64,000 nt of DNA from assembly GCF_901875555.1 (NCBI RefSeq), contig NZ_CABFMD010000031.1, positions 62,001-126,000 on the forward strand. Reading direction: 5' to 3'. How positions within the stretch are numbered: position 1 is the first letter of the stretch; each line of letters opens with the position of its first letter. Source of the stretch: Streptococcus parasanguinis (GTDB lineage: Bacteria > Bacillota > Bacilli > Lactobacillales > Streptococcaceae). Below the pieces are notes generated by a model. That model had not been told where the DNA came from. It made no database searches and saw nothing but the letters and a program-made list of their open reading frames with translations. This document shows positions 27,282 to 35,695 of the stretch, piece after piece. Position numbers and translations under genes: made by a program.

Positions 27282-29036
27282 ATGCATCTGTTAGGGAAAT
27301 TATCTTGGTTTTTTAAATTAGAGAAGAAGCGTTACTTAATCGGGATAGGGTCCTTGATCTTGGTTAGTTTTTTAAATCTCATTCCTCCAAGAATCATGGG
27401 ACTTGTGATTGATATGATCGATAAAAGAAGCCTGACACTGGGGCAGTTAGTTGTGGACATCGCTCTTTTGGTCCTCGCAGCTCTTTCCATGTATGGACTT
27501 CGTTTTGTCTGGAGACGCTATATTTTTGGGACGGCCAATAAGTTAGCTAGGATTTTGCGTTACCGTTTGTTCAAGCACTTTACGCTCATGTCACCGTCTT
27601 TTTATCAGCGTTATCGGACAGGAGATCTCATGGCTCATGCTACCAATGATATCAATGCGGTAACCATGTTTGCCGGTGGTGGGGTTATGTCTGCAGTGGA
27701 TGCGTCTGTCACAGCCTTGGTGACCCTGGTCAGCATGTTTTTCATGATTGATTGGCGCTTAACCCTCTTGGCTATTTTGCCCCTACCAGTTATGGTGGTA
27801 GTGACTTCAGCCATTGGACGCAAAAACCACCAAGCCTTCAAAGAAGCTCAAGAAGGCTTCTCGGAGCTCAACAACTTTGTGCAGGAATCAGTATCAGGAG
27901 TCAAGGTAACCAAATCCTTTGGTTTTCAGTCAGATGAGATTCATGCTTTTGAAAAGACCAATCAGATGGTCTTTTCAAAGAATATGACTTCCGCCAGTTA
28001 CAACGCCTTATTTGATCCGACCACTCTTCTTTTTGTGGGCTTCTCCTATGTATTGACCCTTTACTTCGGAGGGCTATTTGTCCAAGAAGGGAGCCTGACA
28101 GTGGGACAAATCGTAACCTTTATCACCTATCTTAATATGCTCGTATGGCCCCTTCAAGCCATGGGCTTCTTATTTAATATTAGTCAGAGGGCTAGCGTCT
28201 CCTATGACCGAATTGAGACACTTTTAGCAGAAACACCTGAAATCCAAGATCCAAACCATCCAGTCAGAGAAATCCAAAATGGAGATTTGGAATATGACAT
28301 TAAAGAATTCGCCTATGAGAAAGAGCCTGTTCTTAAAAAGGTTGCTTTTCATTTAGAAAAAGGCCAAACTCTTGGAATTGTTGGGCCGACTGGATCTGGA
28401 AAGACCACCTTGTTGCGCCTCTTACTCAGAGAGCATGACCTGGAGCAGGGAGAGATCTTATTAAATGGTATCTCTATCAAAGATTATCGTTTAGAAGATC
28501 TTCGTAGCTTGATCGGCTATGTTCCCCAAGATCAGATTCTCTTTGCCATGACTATTCGTGAAAATGTGGCTTTTTCTGATCCACAGATTAAGGAAGAAGA
28601 GATGATAAAAGCTCTGAGAACCTGTGGGGTCTATGAGGATATCTTAGCCATGCCAGATCAGATGGAGACAGTGCTCGGTGAGAGAGGAGTCTCTCTTTCT
28701 GGAGGACAAAAGCAACGGATTGCTATGAGTCGTGCTTTGGTCATGAATCCTGAGATCCTGATTTTGGATGATTCCCTGTCTGCAGTAGACGCTAAGACGG
28801 AGCATCAGATTATCGAAAATATGAAACAGGAACGCAAGGGGAAAACAACCATCATCACAGCTCACCGCTTATCAGCGATCGTTCACGCGGATTTGATTCT
28901 GGTAATGGAAAACGGACAGATCAAGGAGAGAGGAAATCATGAGGAATTAATGGCTCAAAAAGGTTGGTACTATGAAACCTACCAAGCCCAACAATTATCA
29001 GAAGAAATGGAGGGAAAGCTGAATGAAAACATCTGA
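27282..29036 (+). CDS. Heterodimeric ABC exporter half, degenerate-site subunit
   Basis: 584 residues: six membrane segments (about 1-300) and an NBD with Walker A GPTGSGKTT, signature LSGGQKQ and Walker B ILILDDS. The usual catalytic Glu after Walker B is Asp, the mark of the non-hydrolysing site in heterodimeric exporters. It overlaps the next ABC gene by 14 bp, and the partner supplies the canonical Glu. The substrate is probably a drug or lipid-like compound; sequence alone does not say. Confidence 0.88.
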   Translation: MHLLGKLSWFFKLEKKRYLIGIGSLILVSFLNLIPPRIMGLVIDMIDKRSLTLGQLVVDIALLVLAALSMYGLRFVWRRYIFGTANKLARILRYRLFKHFTLMSPSFYQRYRTGDLMAHATNDINAVTMFAGGGVMSAVDASVTALVTLVSMFFMIDWRLTLLAILPLPVMVVVTSAIGRKNHQAFKEAQEGFSELNNFVQESVSGVKVTKSFGFQSDEIHAFEKTNQMVFSKNMTSASYNALFDPTTLLFVGFSYVLTLYFGGLFVQEGSLTVGQIVTFITYLNMLVWPLQAMGFLFNISQRASVSYDRIETLLAETPEIQDPNHPVREIQNGDLEYDIKEFAYEKEPVLKKVAFHLEKGQTLGIVGPTGSGKTTLLRLLLREHDLEQGEILLNGISIKDYRLEDLRSLIGYVPQDQILFAMTIRENVAFSDPQIKEEEMIKALRTCGVYEDILAMPDQMETVLGERGVSLSGGQKQRIAMSRALVMNPEILILDDSLSAVDAKTEHQIIENMKQERKGKTTIITAHRLSAIVHADLILVMENGQIKERGNHEELMAQKGWYYETYQAQQLSEEMEGKLNENI

Positions 29037-30777
29037 AGCTCGTGTGATGAAGCGTCTCTTGAATTACATGTGGCGTTACAAGTGGTTAACAGTCCTAGCC
29101 TTAGTCTTTACCTTCCTGACTAGTCTTTTATTGACAGCGATCCCTCTAGCGGCACGCTGGTATATTGACCACCTAGTGGATCCAACAGAAACCGGCTCGC
29201 CAGTTATGACAGCTTTTCAGTTTTTGATTCTCTACTATGGGTTATTCATTGGTCGCGTGCTGGCAACTTACCTGAGCCAATTAACCTTTGCGCGTGTATC
29301 CAATTCCATCGTAAGAGATATCCGTCTAGATATTTTCCAAAATCTGCAAAGGCTGGGCATGTCTTTTTATGACCAGACAGCAGCAGGTTCGATTGTCTCC
29401 CGTGTGACTAATGATACACAGGCCGTCGCAGATATGTTCTCCACTGTCTTTTCAAGTCTGGTTTCATCCTTTTTACTTTTTGTAGTGACCCTGGTGACCA
29501 TGTTTAGCCTGGATTGGCATTTGACTATTTGGATTCTGCCTTTTCTTCCCATCATTTGGTTTTCCATTCGACTCTATCGCAAGTTATCCAACCGCCTGGT
29601 CAAAATGACGCGTCAGAAATTATCAGATATCAATGTGAAATTATCTGAATCCATCGAAGGCATGCGGATCGTGCAGGCCTTTCGCCAAGAAAAGCGTTTG
29701 ACCGATGAGTTTGAACGAATTAATGGGGAACATTTGGACTATGCCAATCGTTCTGTCGATGTCAATTCCCTCTTTTTGAGACCAGCTATGACCCTTTTAC
29801 AGGTCCTAGCCTATGCAGTCATTCTGACCTTTTTCGGTCTAAATTGGCAGTCTTCTGGCTTTACAGCAGGTCTTATTTATGCCTTTATCCAGTATGTCAA
29901 CCAGCTTTTCCAACCCTTGATTGATGTCACTCAAAATTTTGCTACCTTACAGACTTCAACCATCTCTGCGAGTCGTGTCTTTGAGATGATGGATCGAACA
30001 GACTACGAACCCAAGCAAGCTGGCTATATAAACAAAATTGAGCGAGGAGATATTCGCTTTGAGCACGTTTCCTTTTCATATGATGGCAAACGGGATGTCC
30101 TAAAAGATATCTCTTTTGAGGTCAAAAATGGCGAAACCATTGCCTTTGTCGGTCATACTGGTTCTGGTAAATCTTCCATTATCAATCTCTTTATGCGATT
30201 TTATGAATTTGATCGCGGACGGATCTTGATTGATGGAAAGGATATCAAGGACTACAGCCAGGAAGCCTTGCGCCAGTCTATCGGTCTAGTGTTGCAGGAA
30301 CCTTTTCTCTATCATGGAACCATTGCTTCTAATATCCGGATGTACCATGAAGAACTGACAGATGAGGAAATCCGACAAGCAGCTGCATTTGTGGATGTGG
30401 CTGACTTTATTGAGGGTTTACCTGGTGGCTATGATCATTCAGTAACAGAGCGGGGGTCTACCTTATCGACCGGTCAGCGTCAGCTTCTGGCTTTTGCCCG
30501 GACGATTGCTGCCAAACCGAAGATTTTGATTCTCGATGAGGCTACTGCCAATATTGACCAAGAAACCGAAGAGATGATTCAAAACTCTCTGAAGAAGATG
30601 CGACAAGGACGGACGACCATTGCTATCGCGCACCGCCTTTCCACCATCCAAGATGCCAACTGCATCTATGTGCTCGATAAAGGAAAAATCATCGAATCGG
30701 GAAACCATGAAGAGCTCATTGCTCTTGAAGGAACCTATAAGAAAATGTATGACCTGCAAGCTGGTATGATGCAGTAA
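29023..30777 (+). CDS. Heterodimeric ABC exporter half, catalytic subunit
   Basis: 584 residues with an N-terminal six-helix domain and an NBD: Walker A GHTGSGKSS, signature LSTGQRQ (changed from LSGGQ) and Walker B ILILDEATANID with the catalytic Glu. The altered signature here and the Asp in the partner occur at the same composite site, as expected for one dead and one live site. This is the second half of the pair starting at 27282. Confidence 0.88.
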   Translation: MKTSEARVMKRLLNYMWRYKWLTVLALVFTFLTSLLLTAIPLAARWYIDHLVDPTETGSPVMTAFQFLILYYGLFIGRVLATYLSQLTFARVSNSIVRDIRLDIFQNLQRLGMSFYDQTAAGSIVSRVTNDTQAVADMFSTVFSSLVSSFLLFVVTLVTMFSLDWHLTIWILPFLPIIWFSIRLYRKLSNRLVKMTRQKLSDINVKLSESIEGMRIVQAFRQEKRLTDEFERINGEHLDYANRSVDVNSLFLRPAMTLLQVLAYAVILTFFGLNWQSSGFTAGLIYAFIQYVNQLFQPLIDVTQNFATLQTSTISASRVFEMMDRTDYEPKQAGYINKIERGDIRFEHVSFSYDGKRDVLKDISFEVKNGETIAFVGHTGSGKSSIINLFMRFYEFDRGRILIDGKDIKDYSQEALRQSIGLVLQEPFLYHGTIASNIRMYHEELTDEEIRQAAAFVDVADFIEGLPGGYDHSVTERGSTLSTGQRQLLAFARTIAAKPKILILDEATANIDQETEEMIQNSLKKMRQGRTTIAIAHRLSTIQDANCIYVLDKGKIIESGNHEELIALEGTYKKMYDLQAGMMQ

Positions 30778-30860
30778 AAAGGTTGTGATTACAAATTTAA
30801 CCTTGTATTTTTGCTCTATTCGCAGTAAAATAAAGAAAAGAAGAAAAGGGAGTAAGGCAT

Positions 30861-31109
30861 ATGTCAAATGATTTTATCCTCATGGGAGTTGTGATTATCT
30901 TATTTGGACTCTATTTCACTCTGCAAGTCGAGCTCAATAAGGTAAGGAATCAACTAACCCATTTCCTCCTTCAACCGGGAAGTATTTCTAAGGAACAAAA
31001 AGAGAGGTATCTCAAGGCTCCAGAGATAGAAGCCATTCGCTTAATTCGCCTGGACTATCGGATTGGCCTTCAAAATGCCAAACTTGTCTATGAGCACTTA
31101 AAGAAATAA
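30861..31109 (+). CDS. Small membrane-anchored protein with L7/L12-like C-terminus
   Basis: 82 residues. An N-terminal membrane segment (about 6-22) is followed by a short charged region and a C-terminal stretch, PEIEAIRLIRL...IGLQNAKLVYEHL, with the spacing of the ribosomal L7/L12 C-terminal domain (AIKAVR...GLKEAKDLVE). Function unknown. It has its own GGGAG ribosome site, a TAAAAT-like box upstream and a strong terminator downstream. Confidence 0.65.
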   Translation: MSNDFILMGVVIILFGLYFTLQVELNKVRNQLTHFLLQPGSISKEQKERYLKAPEIEAIRLIRLDYRIGLQNAKLVYEHLKK

Positions 31110-31145
31110 GAAGACCCTCGTATAGGCTATACGAGGGTTTCTCTT
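31108..31145. terminator. Bidirectional terminator
   Basis: ACCCTCGTATA (31114-31124) pairs with TATACGAGGGT (31128-31138). T/A-rich tracts lie on both sides. It is shared by the + gene ending at 31109 and the minus gene ending at 31127. Confidence 0.85.
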
Positions 31146-32416
31146 TCAAAAAAAGGCGTCAGCTTTGGTAAAAGTTTGGCAACATCTGCTGATTGGATTT
31201 TTGCTAGTTGATAGGGACAAGGAGTGATGTAGGCTGCTTCAAAGAAATCAAGCGGGAGTCCACTGTGTTTTAAGGCAGCAAGAGATTTGACCTGATGAAG
31301 ATCTACTAGGACCCCATCGTGGGTCAGGGTCAGATAAGGTAGAAGAGCAGACTGCTCCATCAAAGTCTTCAGACTTATTTCTTCCTCTTTTTTTCTGGCG
31401 AGGAGTCGCTTTTTATTGGTCAGATACATACCATTATCGATATAGAGGCTCAAAGCCTTTTGCATAATAAGGTTGCTATCATAGTCCAGAATTGTCTTAT
31501 AGGTCAAGACAGGTTTAAGAAGGGATTGGGGAAGGATCATGGAAGTAATGCGAAGAGCAGAAAAGAGATTGGTCGAAAAAGACTTGATATAGATAACTCG
31601 ATTATTGCGATCTAGATAATGAAAAGAAGGAGCATTGCGGCCATCAAGATCTCCTAAATAGTCGTCCTCGACAAGGTAGACATCATATCGGTCAGCTAGT
31701 TGCAAGATCGCTTCTTTTTGCTTGGTTGAATAGCTATGACCGAGCGGATAGTGAAAACGGGGGATCGTGTAGAAAAATTTGATGTGGACACTCTTAAAAA
31801 TCTCTTCGAGTTCCTCGAGGTCAATTCCCGTTAAATTTCGTTGAATGGTCCGGTAGGCAAGTTGCTGCGAATCTAAGAGTTGGTTCATCCGATGATAAGT
31901 CGGCTGCTCGATCAAGATCTGCGATTTTTTATTGGGAAAGTCAATCTGGCTGAGGATATTGAGTGCCTGCTGGGTACCAGCAGTTAAAACAATTTGATTT
32001 TCAGTCGTATAAATCCCTTCTTCCTTCAATAAGCCTTGAATCGATTGGCGTACTTCGAGTAAGCCTGCTTGGTCCGAAAAGTTATTGAAGAGGTAATTCT
32101 CACGACCAATCAAAGTTTCGTTGATACAGGTCCGGAAATCCTCGAAAGCTTGGTCGCGGTCTTTCTCTAATTTTAGTGGAAGATCCTCATGTCGATCAGG
32201 TGCCTGCTCCAAAACATAGTAGCCACTTTGAGGTTTAGCATAGAGGAAGTGCTGGTAGGTCAAATCCAGTAAGGCCCGTTGCACCGTATCCTTACTACAA
32301 GAAAATTGACTGGCTAACTGGCGTACAGAAGGAATTTTCTGTCCGGTTTCTAGTTCACCATCTTGAATAGCCTTTTTTAAAACATGAATAATTTCTTGGT
32401 ATTTGCTCGTCTTCAT
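31127..32416 (-). CDS. MocR-type GntR/aminotransferase transcription regulator
   Basis: 429 residues from the ATG at 32416 (MKTSKYQ; GGGGA upstream). A further ATG 15 bp upstream has no ribosome site. The N-terminal winged helix of GntR type (KIPSVRQLASQFSCSKDTVQRAL, split here: KIPSVRQLASQF then SCSKDTVQRAL) is followed by a fold-type-I aminotransferase domain. In that domain YIKSFSTNLFSALRI holds the expected PLP lysine and YLVEDDYLGD the cofactor Asp. MocR proteins sense PLP or amino compounds. It stands alone, so its target is not visible; neighbouring genes are candidates. Confidence 0.88.
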   Translation of the reverse strand: MKTSKYQEIIHVLKKAIQDGELETGQKIPSVRQLASQFSCSKDTVQRALLDLTYQHFLYAKPQSGYYVLEQAPDRHEDLPLKLEKDRDQAFEDFRTCINETLIGRENYLFNNFSDQAGLLEVRQSIQGLLKEEGIYTTENQIVLTAGTQQALNILSQIDFPNKKSQILIEQPTYHRMNQLLDSQQLAYRTIQRNLTGIDLEELEEIFKSVHIKFFYTIPRFHYPLGHSYSTKQKEAILQLADRYDVYLVEDDYLGDLDGRNAPSFHYLDRNNRVIYIKSFSTNLFSALRITSMILPQSLLKPVLTYKTILDYDSNLIMQKALSLYIDNGMYLTNKKRLLARKKEEEISLKTLMEQSALLPYLTLTHDGVLVDLHQVKSLAALKHSGLPLDFFEAAYITPCPYQLAKIQSADVAKLLPKLTPFFERETLV

Positions 32417-32494
32417 TCTGACTGTCCCCATACAGTTTTTTTCTATTGTACAGAAAAAATCACAAAAAAACCACTCCGAAGAGTGGTAGCAGTA

Positions 32495-33142
32495 TTACAT
32501 AAAGTAAACGATGGCTAAATACTGAAGAGCAGAAGCTGCAAGGATGAAAAGGTGCCAAATCATGTGGAAGTATGGCTTTTTCTTGGCATAAAAGCCCGCT
32601 CCAACAGTGTAGCAAAGTCCTCCCATGAGCATGAGACCCCAGAAGACTGGATTGGTTTGGCTGACGATTTGGGGAATAATAAAGATGACCAACCAGCCCA
32701 TGATCAAGTAAAGAGCGAGGCTGAACTTTTCATTGACTTTTTTGGCAAAGATTTTGTAGAGAATGCCAAAGATAGTGGTCCCCCATTGGATTAAGATAAT
32801 GCTGTAGCCCATCCAGTTGTTCATCAAGGTGAGGACAACCGGTGTGTAACTACCTGCGATCGCAATGTAGATCATGGAATGATCGATAATACGAAGCACA
32901 TACTTTTGAGGCGAATCGTAAGACATAGCATGGTAGACGGTCGAAGACAGAAACATCAAAAAGAGACTGATCACAAAGATAGAAGTTCCAAAAGCACTGA
33001 GAAGACCGTGTTGCTCAAAGCTATAAACAGCTGAGATTGGAAGTAAGATCAGCATGAGAAGGGCTCCAACAGCGTGGGTTACGCTATTGGCGATCTCTTC
33101 TCCAAAGGATAATTTTTTACTTAGTTTCATGGTATAATTCAT
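32495..33142 (-). CDS. trhA: Hemolysin III/TrhA-family membrane protein
   Basis: 215 residues with seven membrane segments. Family features are FGEEIANSVTHAVGA near the N-terminus, STVYHAMSY, DHSMIYIAIAGSYTP and a C-terminal MIWHLFILAAS with its histidine. This is the PAQR/HlyIII superfamily with metal-binding His residues. TrhA proteins affect membrane lipid balance; hemolysis is not implied. It overlaps the DUF1836 gene by 26 bp and has its own GGAGGAAG site. Confidence 0.88.
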   Translation of the reverse strand: MNYTMKLSKKLSFGEEIANSVTHAVGALLMLILLPISAVYSFEQHGLLSAFGTSIFVISLFLMFLSSTVYHAMSYDSPQKYVLRIIDHSMIYIAIAGSYTPVVLTLMNNWMGYSIILIQWGTTIFGILYKIFAKKVNEKFSLALYLIMGWLVIFIIPQIVSQTNPVFWGLMLMGGLCYTVGAGFYAKKKPYFHMIWHLFILAASALQYLAIVYFM

Positions 33143-33617
33143 CAGTTTCTTCCTCCGTTTTTACTGGTTGAATATAAGATAGGGTTTCAAGATAAAGTTG
33201 AACGGTCTGACAGGCAGAGCGAATAATGGGAGCGATCGGTTCTTTTTGCTCATTGAGATAAGCAACAAAGCTATTATAGAGAAGATCTGAGCTCGCCTGG
33301 TCCTGTAAGAAATTTAAGGTAGAAGCGATCTCCTGAATAGAAAAGACCGTTTTTAAGGTTGTAATAGCGATCAAGCGAGCTACCTGTTTACGCTGGTATT
33401 TCTTCTTATCTGGTTTTTCGACGTAACCATGTTTTACGTAATTGTTGATCATGGCAGCTGTCAAGCCCTTGTCTGAAGAAGAGAGGACAGGTGCACAGGT
33501 TTTATTAACATAAAGAAGGACCTGATCGAGATAGAGGTCTAGCTCAGGCAGTTGCTCCCAGGTTGGATAGGAAAAAGTGGACACTAAATCTTCACCTTTC
33601 TTTGATCTAGTTTTCAT
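33117..33617 (-). CDS. DUF1836 protein
   Basis: 166 residues. The central part, with the segment ALTAAMINNYVKHGYVEKP (seen as LTAAMINNYVKHGYVEKP) and KKKYQRKQVARLIAI, is the DUF1836 signature and resembles a MerR-like winged helix, so DNA binding is possible. Cytosolic. It is the first gene of a two-gene unit with trhA, and BS_ykrK-like DUF1836 proteins are also found beside membrane-stress genes. Confidence 0.8.
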   Translation of the reverse strand: MKTRSKKGEDLVSTFSYPTWEQLPELDLYLDQVLLYVNKTCAPVLSSSDKGLTAAMINNYVKHGYVEKPDKKKYQRKQVARLIAITTLKTVFSIQEIASTLNFLQDQASSDLLYNSFVAYLNEQKEPIAPIIRSACQTVQLYLETLSYIQPVKTEEETDELYHETK

Positions 33618-33668
33618 AACTAGATAATAACATTAATAAAAACTCCTGTCAAGAAATTTTGAAAAATA

Positions 33669-33677
33669 TGGTACAAT
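33669..33677 (+). promoter_or_regulatory. Extended -10 of yaaA, leaderless arrangement
   Basis: TGGTACAAT ends 6 nt before the ATG at 33684. No ribosome-binding sequence lies between. Confidence 0.65.
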
Positions 33678-33683
33678 AGACCT

Positions 33684-34409
33684 ATGAAACTATTAATTCC
33701 ATCCGCTAAAGAACTGAACGAACAGACTCGTATGGTCGAGTCCCAACCCTTGTCACACAAGACAAAAACCATCCTCCAAGCTTTGAAACAATTCTCACTA
33801 GAAGAATTAGCGACCTTTTACGGGATCTCAGATGAAAGAGCCATAATAGAAAAAGAAAGAATTGAGGCTCTGTTAGCTGGGAGTGCTAAAACTTATCCTG
33901 CTTTGGAACTGTTTGATGGTCTCATGTACCGGAGCATCGAGCGTCAAAACTTATCTAAAAAAAAGCAGGATTATCTGCAGGAGCATTTGTTGATCACGAC
34001 TGCTTTATACGGTGTGCTACCCGCCTATGAAGGGATTGCTCCCCATCGCTTGGACTTTATGATGAAGCTAAAACCAGCTGGAAAGTCTCTAAAGTCACTC
34101 TGGAAAGAAGACTATGATCAGGCAGTAGAAGGTGACGAGCAGATCCTATCTCTTTTGTCCTCTGAGTTTGAACAGGTCTTTTCAAAAACCATTCGTGAGC
34201 GAATGATCCGGATCAAATTCATGGAGAATCGTGGTGGGACACTGAAGATTCACTCAACGATTTCAAAGAAAGCACGTGGGGCCATGGTGACAGCTATGAT
34301 GAAAGAAGAAATCACCCATCTAGAAGATCTGAAATCATTAGAAGTAGCAGGTTTCTCTTATCGTGAGGATTTATCGCAAGAGAAAGAATGGGTCTTTGTG
34401 AAAGAATAA
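33684..34409 (+). CDS. yaaA: YaaA-family peroxide stress protein
   Basis: 241 residues, the length of YaaA (DUF328). The N-terminal LIPSAKELN, the LELFDGLMYRSI segment and the YGVLPAYEGIAPHRLDF stretch are conserved in the family. In E. coli YaaA lowers free iron during peroxide stress and binds DNA. Streptococci make much hydrogen peroxide, so a protective role would suit, but that is inference. It is divergent from the DUF1836 gene and followed by a strong terminator. Confidence 0.9.
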   Translation: MKLLIPSAKELNEQTRMVESQPLSHKTKTILQALKQFSLEELATFYGISDERAIIEKERIEALLAGSAKTYPALELFDGLMYRSIERQNLSKKKQDYLQEHLLITTALYGVLPAYEGIAPHRLDFMMKLKPAGKSLKSLWKEDYDQAVEGDEQILSLLSSEFEQVFSKTIRERMIRIKFMENRGGTLKIHSTISKKARGAMVTAMMKEEITHLEDLKSLEVAGFSYREDLSQEKEWVFVKE

Positions 34410-34417
34410 ATAAAAAA

Positions 34418-34447
34418 ATTCCTGACAAGCATCAGGAATATTTTTTT
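34418..34447 (+). terminator. Terminator after yaaA
   Basis: ATTCCTGA and TCAGGAAT pair around a 6-nt loop and are followed by seven Ts. Confidence 0.88.
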
Positions 34448-34476
34448 GATCTGTTAGATAAAGAGAATGCACGATG

Positions 34477-34501
34477 AAAACCCCAAAATAGAGGATTTTG
34501 G
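34477..34501 (-). terminator. Terminator of the marR-type gene
   Basis: On the minus strand CCAAAAT and ATTTTGG pair, followed by GGTTTTC. The T tract is modest. Confidence 0.55.
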
Positions 34502-34527
34502 AGTCAGAATCGTCTTGAGCAGTAGGT

Positions 34528-34974
34528 TTAGGCGATGTGTTTGAATTTCTTCAAGAGTTCTGTCAACTCAGCTTGCTCACCGCTATTAAAGACTTGCATC
34601 AAGCGTTGAATATTTTTGATATGATCTGGAAGAGCTTCTTCGATCTTTTTACGACCGGCATCTGTAATAGATACAAGATAAGCACGGCGGTCTTCTGGAT
34701 CGGTTTCGCGTGTAATCCAACCATCGCGGACCATATTGCGAATAACCACAGTCATATTTCCAGAGGTCGCAAGAATGCTATCAATCAGATCTTGAATGCG
34801 GAGATCGCCCTTGCTGTACAAGGTCTCAAGGACAGAGAATTGAGTTGGTGTCAACTGGTGCTTTTTAAAGATATGAGCCTCAGAGGCACGGATCAATCGT
34901 TCTGCCTTGTGGAAGACGATCATAGTTTTTAAATCTACGTTTGCTTCTTTGAATAATCTCTTTAAATTTTCCAT
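34528..34974 (-). CDS. MarR-family transcription regulator
   Basis: 148 residues. A winged helix in the middle (LTPTQFSVLETLYSKGDLR, then LIDSILATSGNMTVVIRNM as recognition helix, then DPEDRRAYLVSIT as wing). The DxRxx wing motif is intact. There are no cysteines placed for redox sensing and no zinc cluster, so it is not AdcR. It binds DNA as a dimer; the ligand and targets are unknown. It is divergent from tseB, and both genes seem to have leaderless promoters (34980-34989 here). Confidence 0.88.
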   Translation of the reverse strand: MENLKRLFKEANVDLKTMIVFHKAERLIRASEAHIFKKHQLTPTQFSVLETLYSKGDLRIQDLIDSILATSGNMTVVIRNMVRDGWITRETDPEDRRAYLVSITDAGRKKIEEALPDHIKNIQRLMQVFNSGEQAELTELLKKFKHIA

Positions 34975-34980
34975 ATCTAT

Positions 34981-34989
34981 ATTTTATCA
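34981..34989 (-). promoter_or_regulatory. Extended -10 of marR-type gene, leaderless arrangement
   Basis: On the minus strand TGATAAAAT ends 6 nt before the ATG at 34974. The AT-rich gap 34990-35190 otherwise shows no gene. Confidence 0.65.
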
Positions 34990-35193
34990 ATAAATAGTAT
35001 TTCTATCGTTTAATTTTATTTTCAAATTAGTTACAAAATCGTGACATTTTTATTAAACTATGAACAAATAATAGTAATGGTGTTAATTTTAGTTTGTTTC
35101 TCAAACAATTTTATACTAAAACATTGTAACAGGTATGAAATATTGGTAACAATTCTTTCTTGAAAATCTATAGAATTCTAGGTGGCTTTAGTG

Positions 35194-35199
35194 TATAAT
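35194..35199 (+). promoter_or_regulatory. -10 box of tseB, leaderless arrangement with GTG start
   Basis: TATAAT ends 6 nt before the GTG at 35206. The GGGGGA between them is too close to the codon to act as a Shine-Dalgarno site and would be at or before the transcription start. Confidence 0.6.
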
Positions 35200-35205
35200 G
35201 GGGGA

Positions 35206-35679
35206 GTGAAACAGAAAAATAATCTTTTTATCATATGGCAACATATAATAGGAATCTGTATCTTAGTGTTGACGGTCCTTTTTTCTTGGCTATTTCTTGC
35301 TGAAAAAACTTCCGATCGCTTGCAGGATCAAATGGCTCAAGCAAGAAAGACAGCCTTGTCTCACTCTTCGATCGCTACCATTGAAACAGAGAGTTTCTTT
35401 CATGGCAAAGAAGCGTATCTTTCTTTTATTGGCAAGGACCAAGAGGGCCAAGAACTAGCGGTCTTGGTGGCGGAAGCAGATGATCAGGTCTATACTTACC
35501 CTTTAAAAGAGGGGATCAGCCAGAAAAAAGCAAAGGCGATTGTGAAAGAGAAGAGCAAAGACGCGATTGATCGGGTAACTTTTGGACGCTTTAAAGGCAA
35601 ACCGATCTGGGAAGTCAAAGCTGGGAGCTCTTATTATGTGGTGGATTTCAAGACTGGGAAAGTCACTGGTGTTTTTTAA
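35206..35679 (+). CDS. TseB/YpmB-like DUF5590 membrane protein
   Basis: 157 residues from GTG 35206 (MKQKNN); a frame from 35182 overlaps the -10 box and is rejected. One N-terminal membrane segment (about 12-33), then an extracytoplasmic pair of small cystatin-like folds ending YYVVDFKTGKVTGVF. In B. subtilis ypmB (tseB) lies directly before aspB and asnS, as here, and TseB acts with a class A/B PBP in wall elongation. The same role is inferred from synteny. Confidence 0.82.
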   Translation: MKQKNNLFIIWQHIIGICILVLTVLFSWLFLAEKTSDRLQDQMAQARKTALSHSSIATIETESFFHGKEAYLSFIGKDQEGQELAVLVAEADDQVYTYPLKEGISQKKAKAIVKEKSKDAIDRVTFGRFKGKPIWEVKAGSSYYVVDFKTGKVTGVF

Positions 35680-35695
35680 GATTTGAGGAGGAAAT

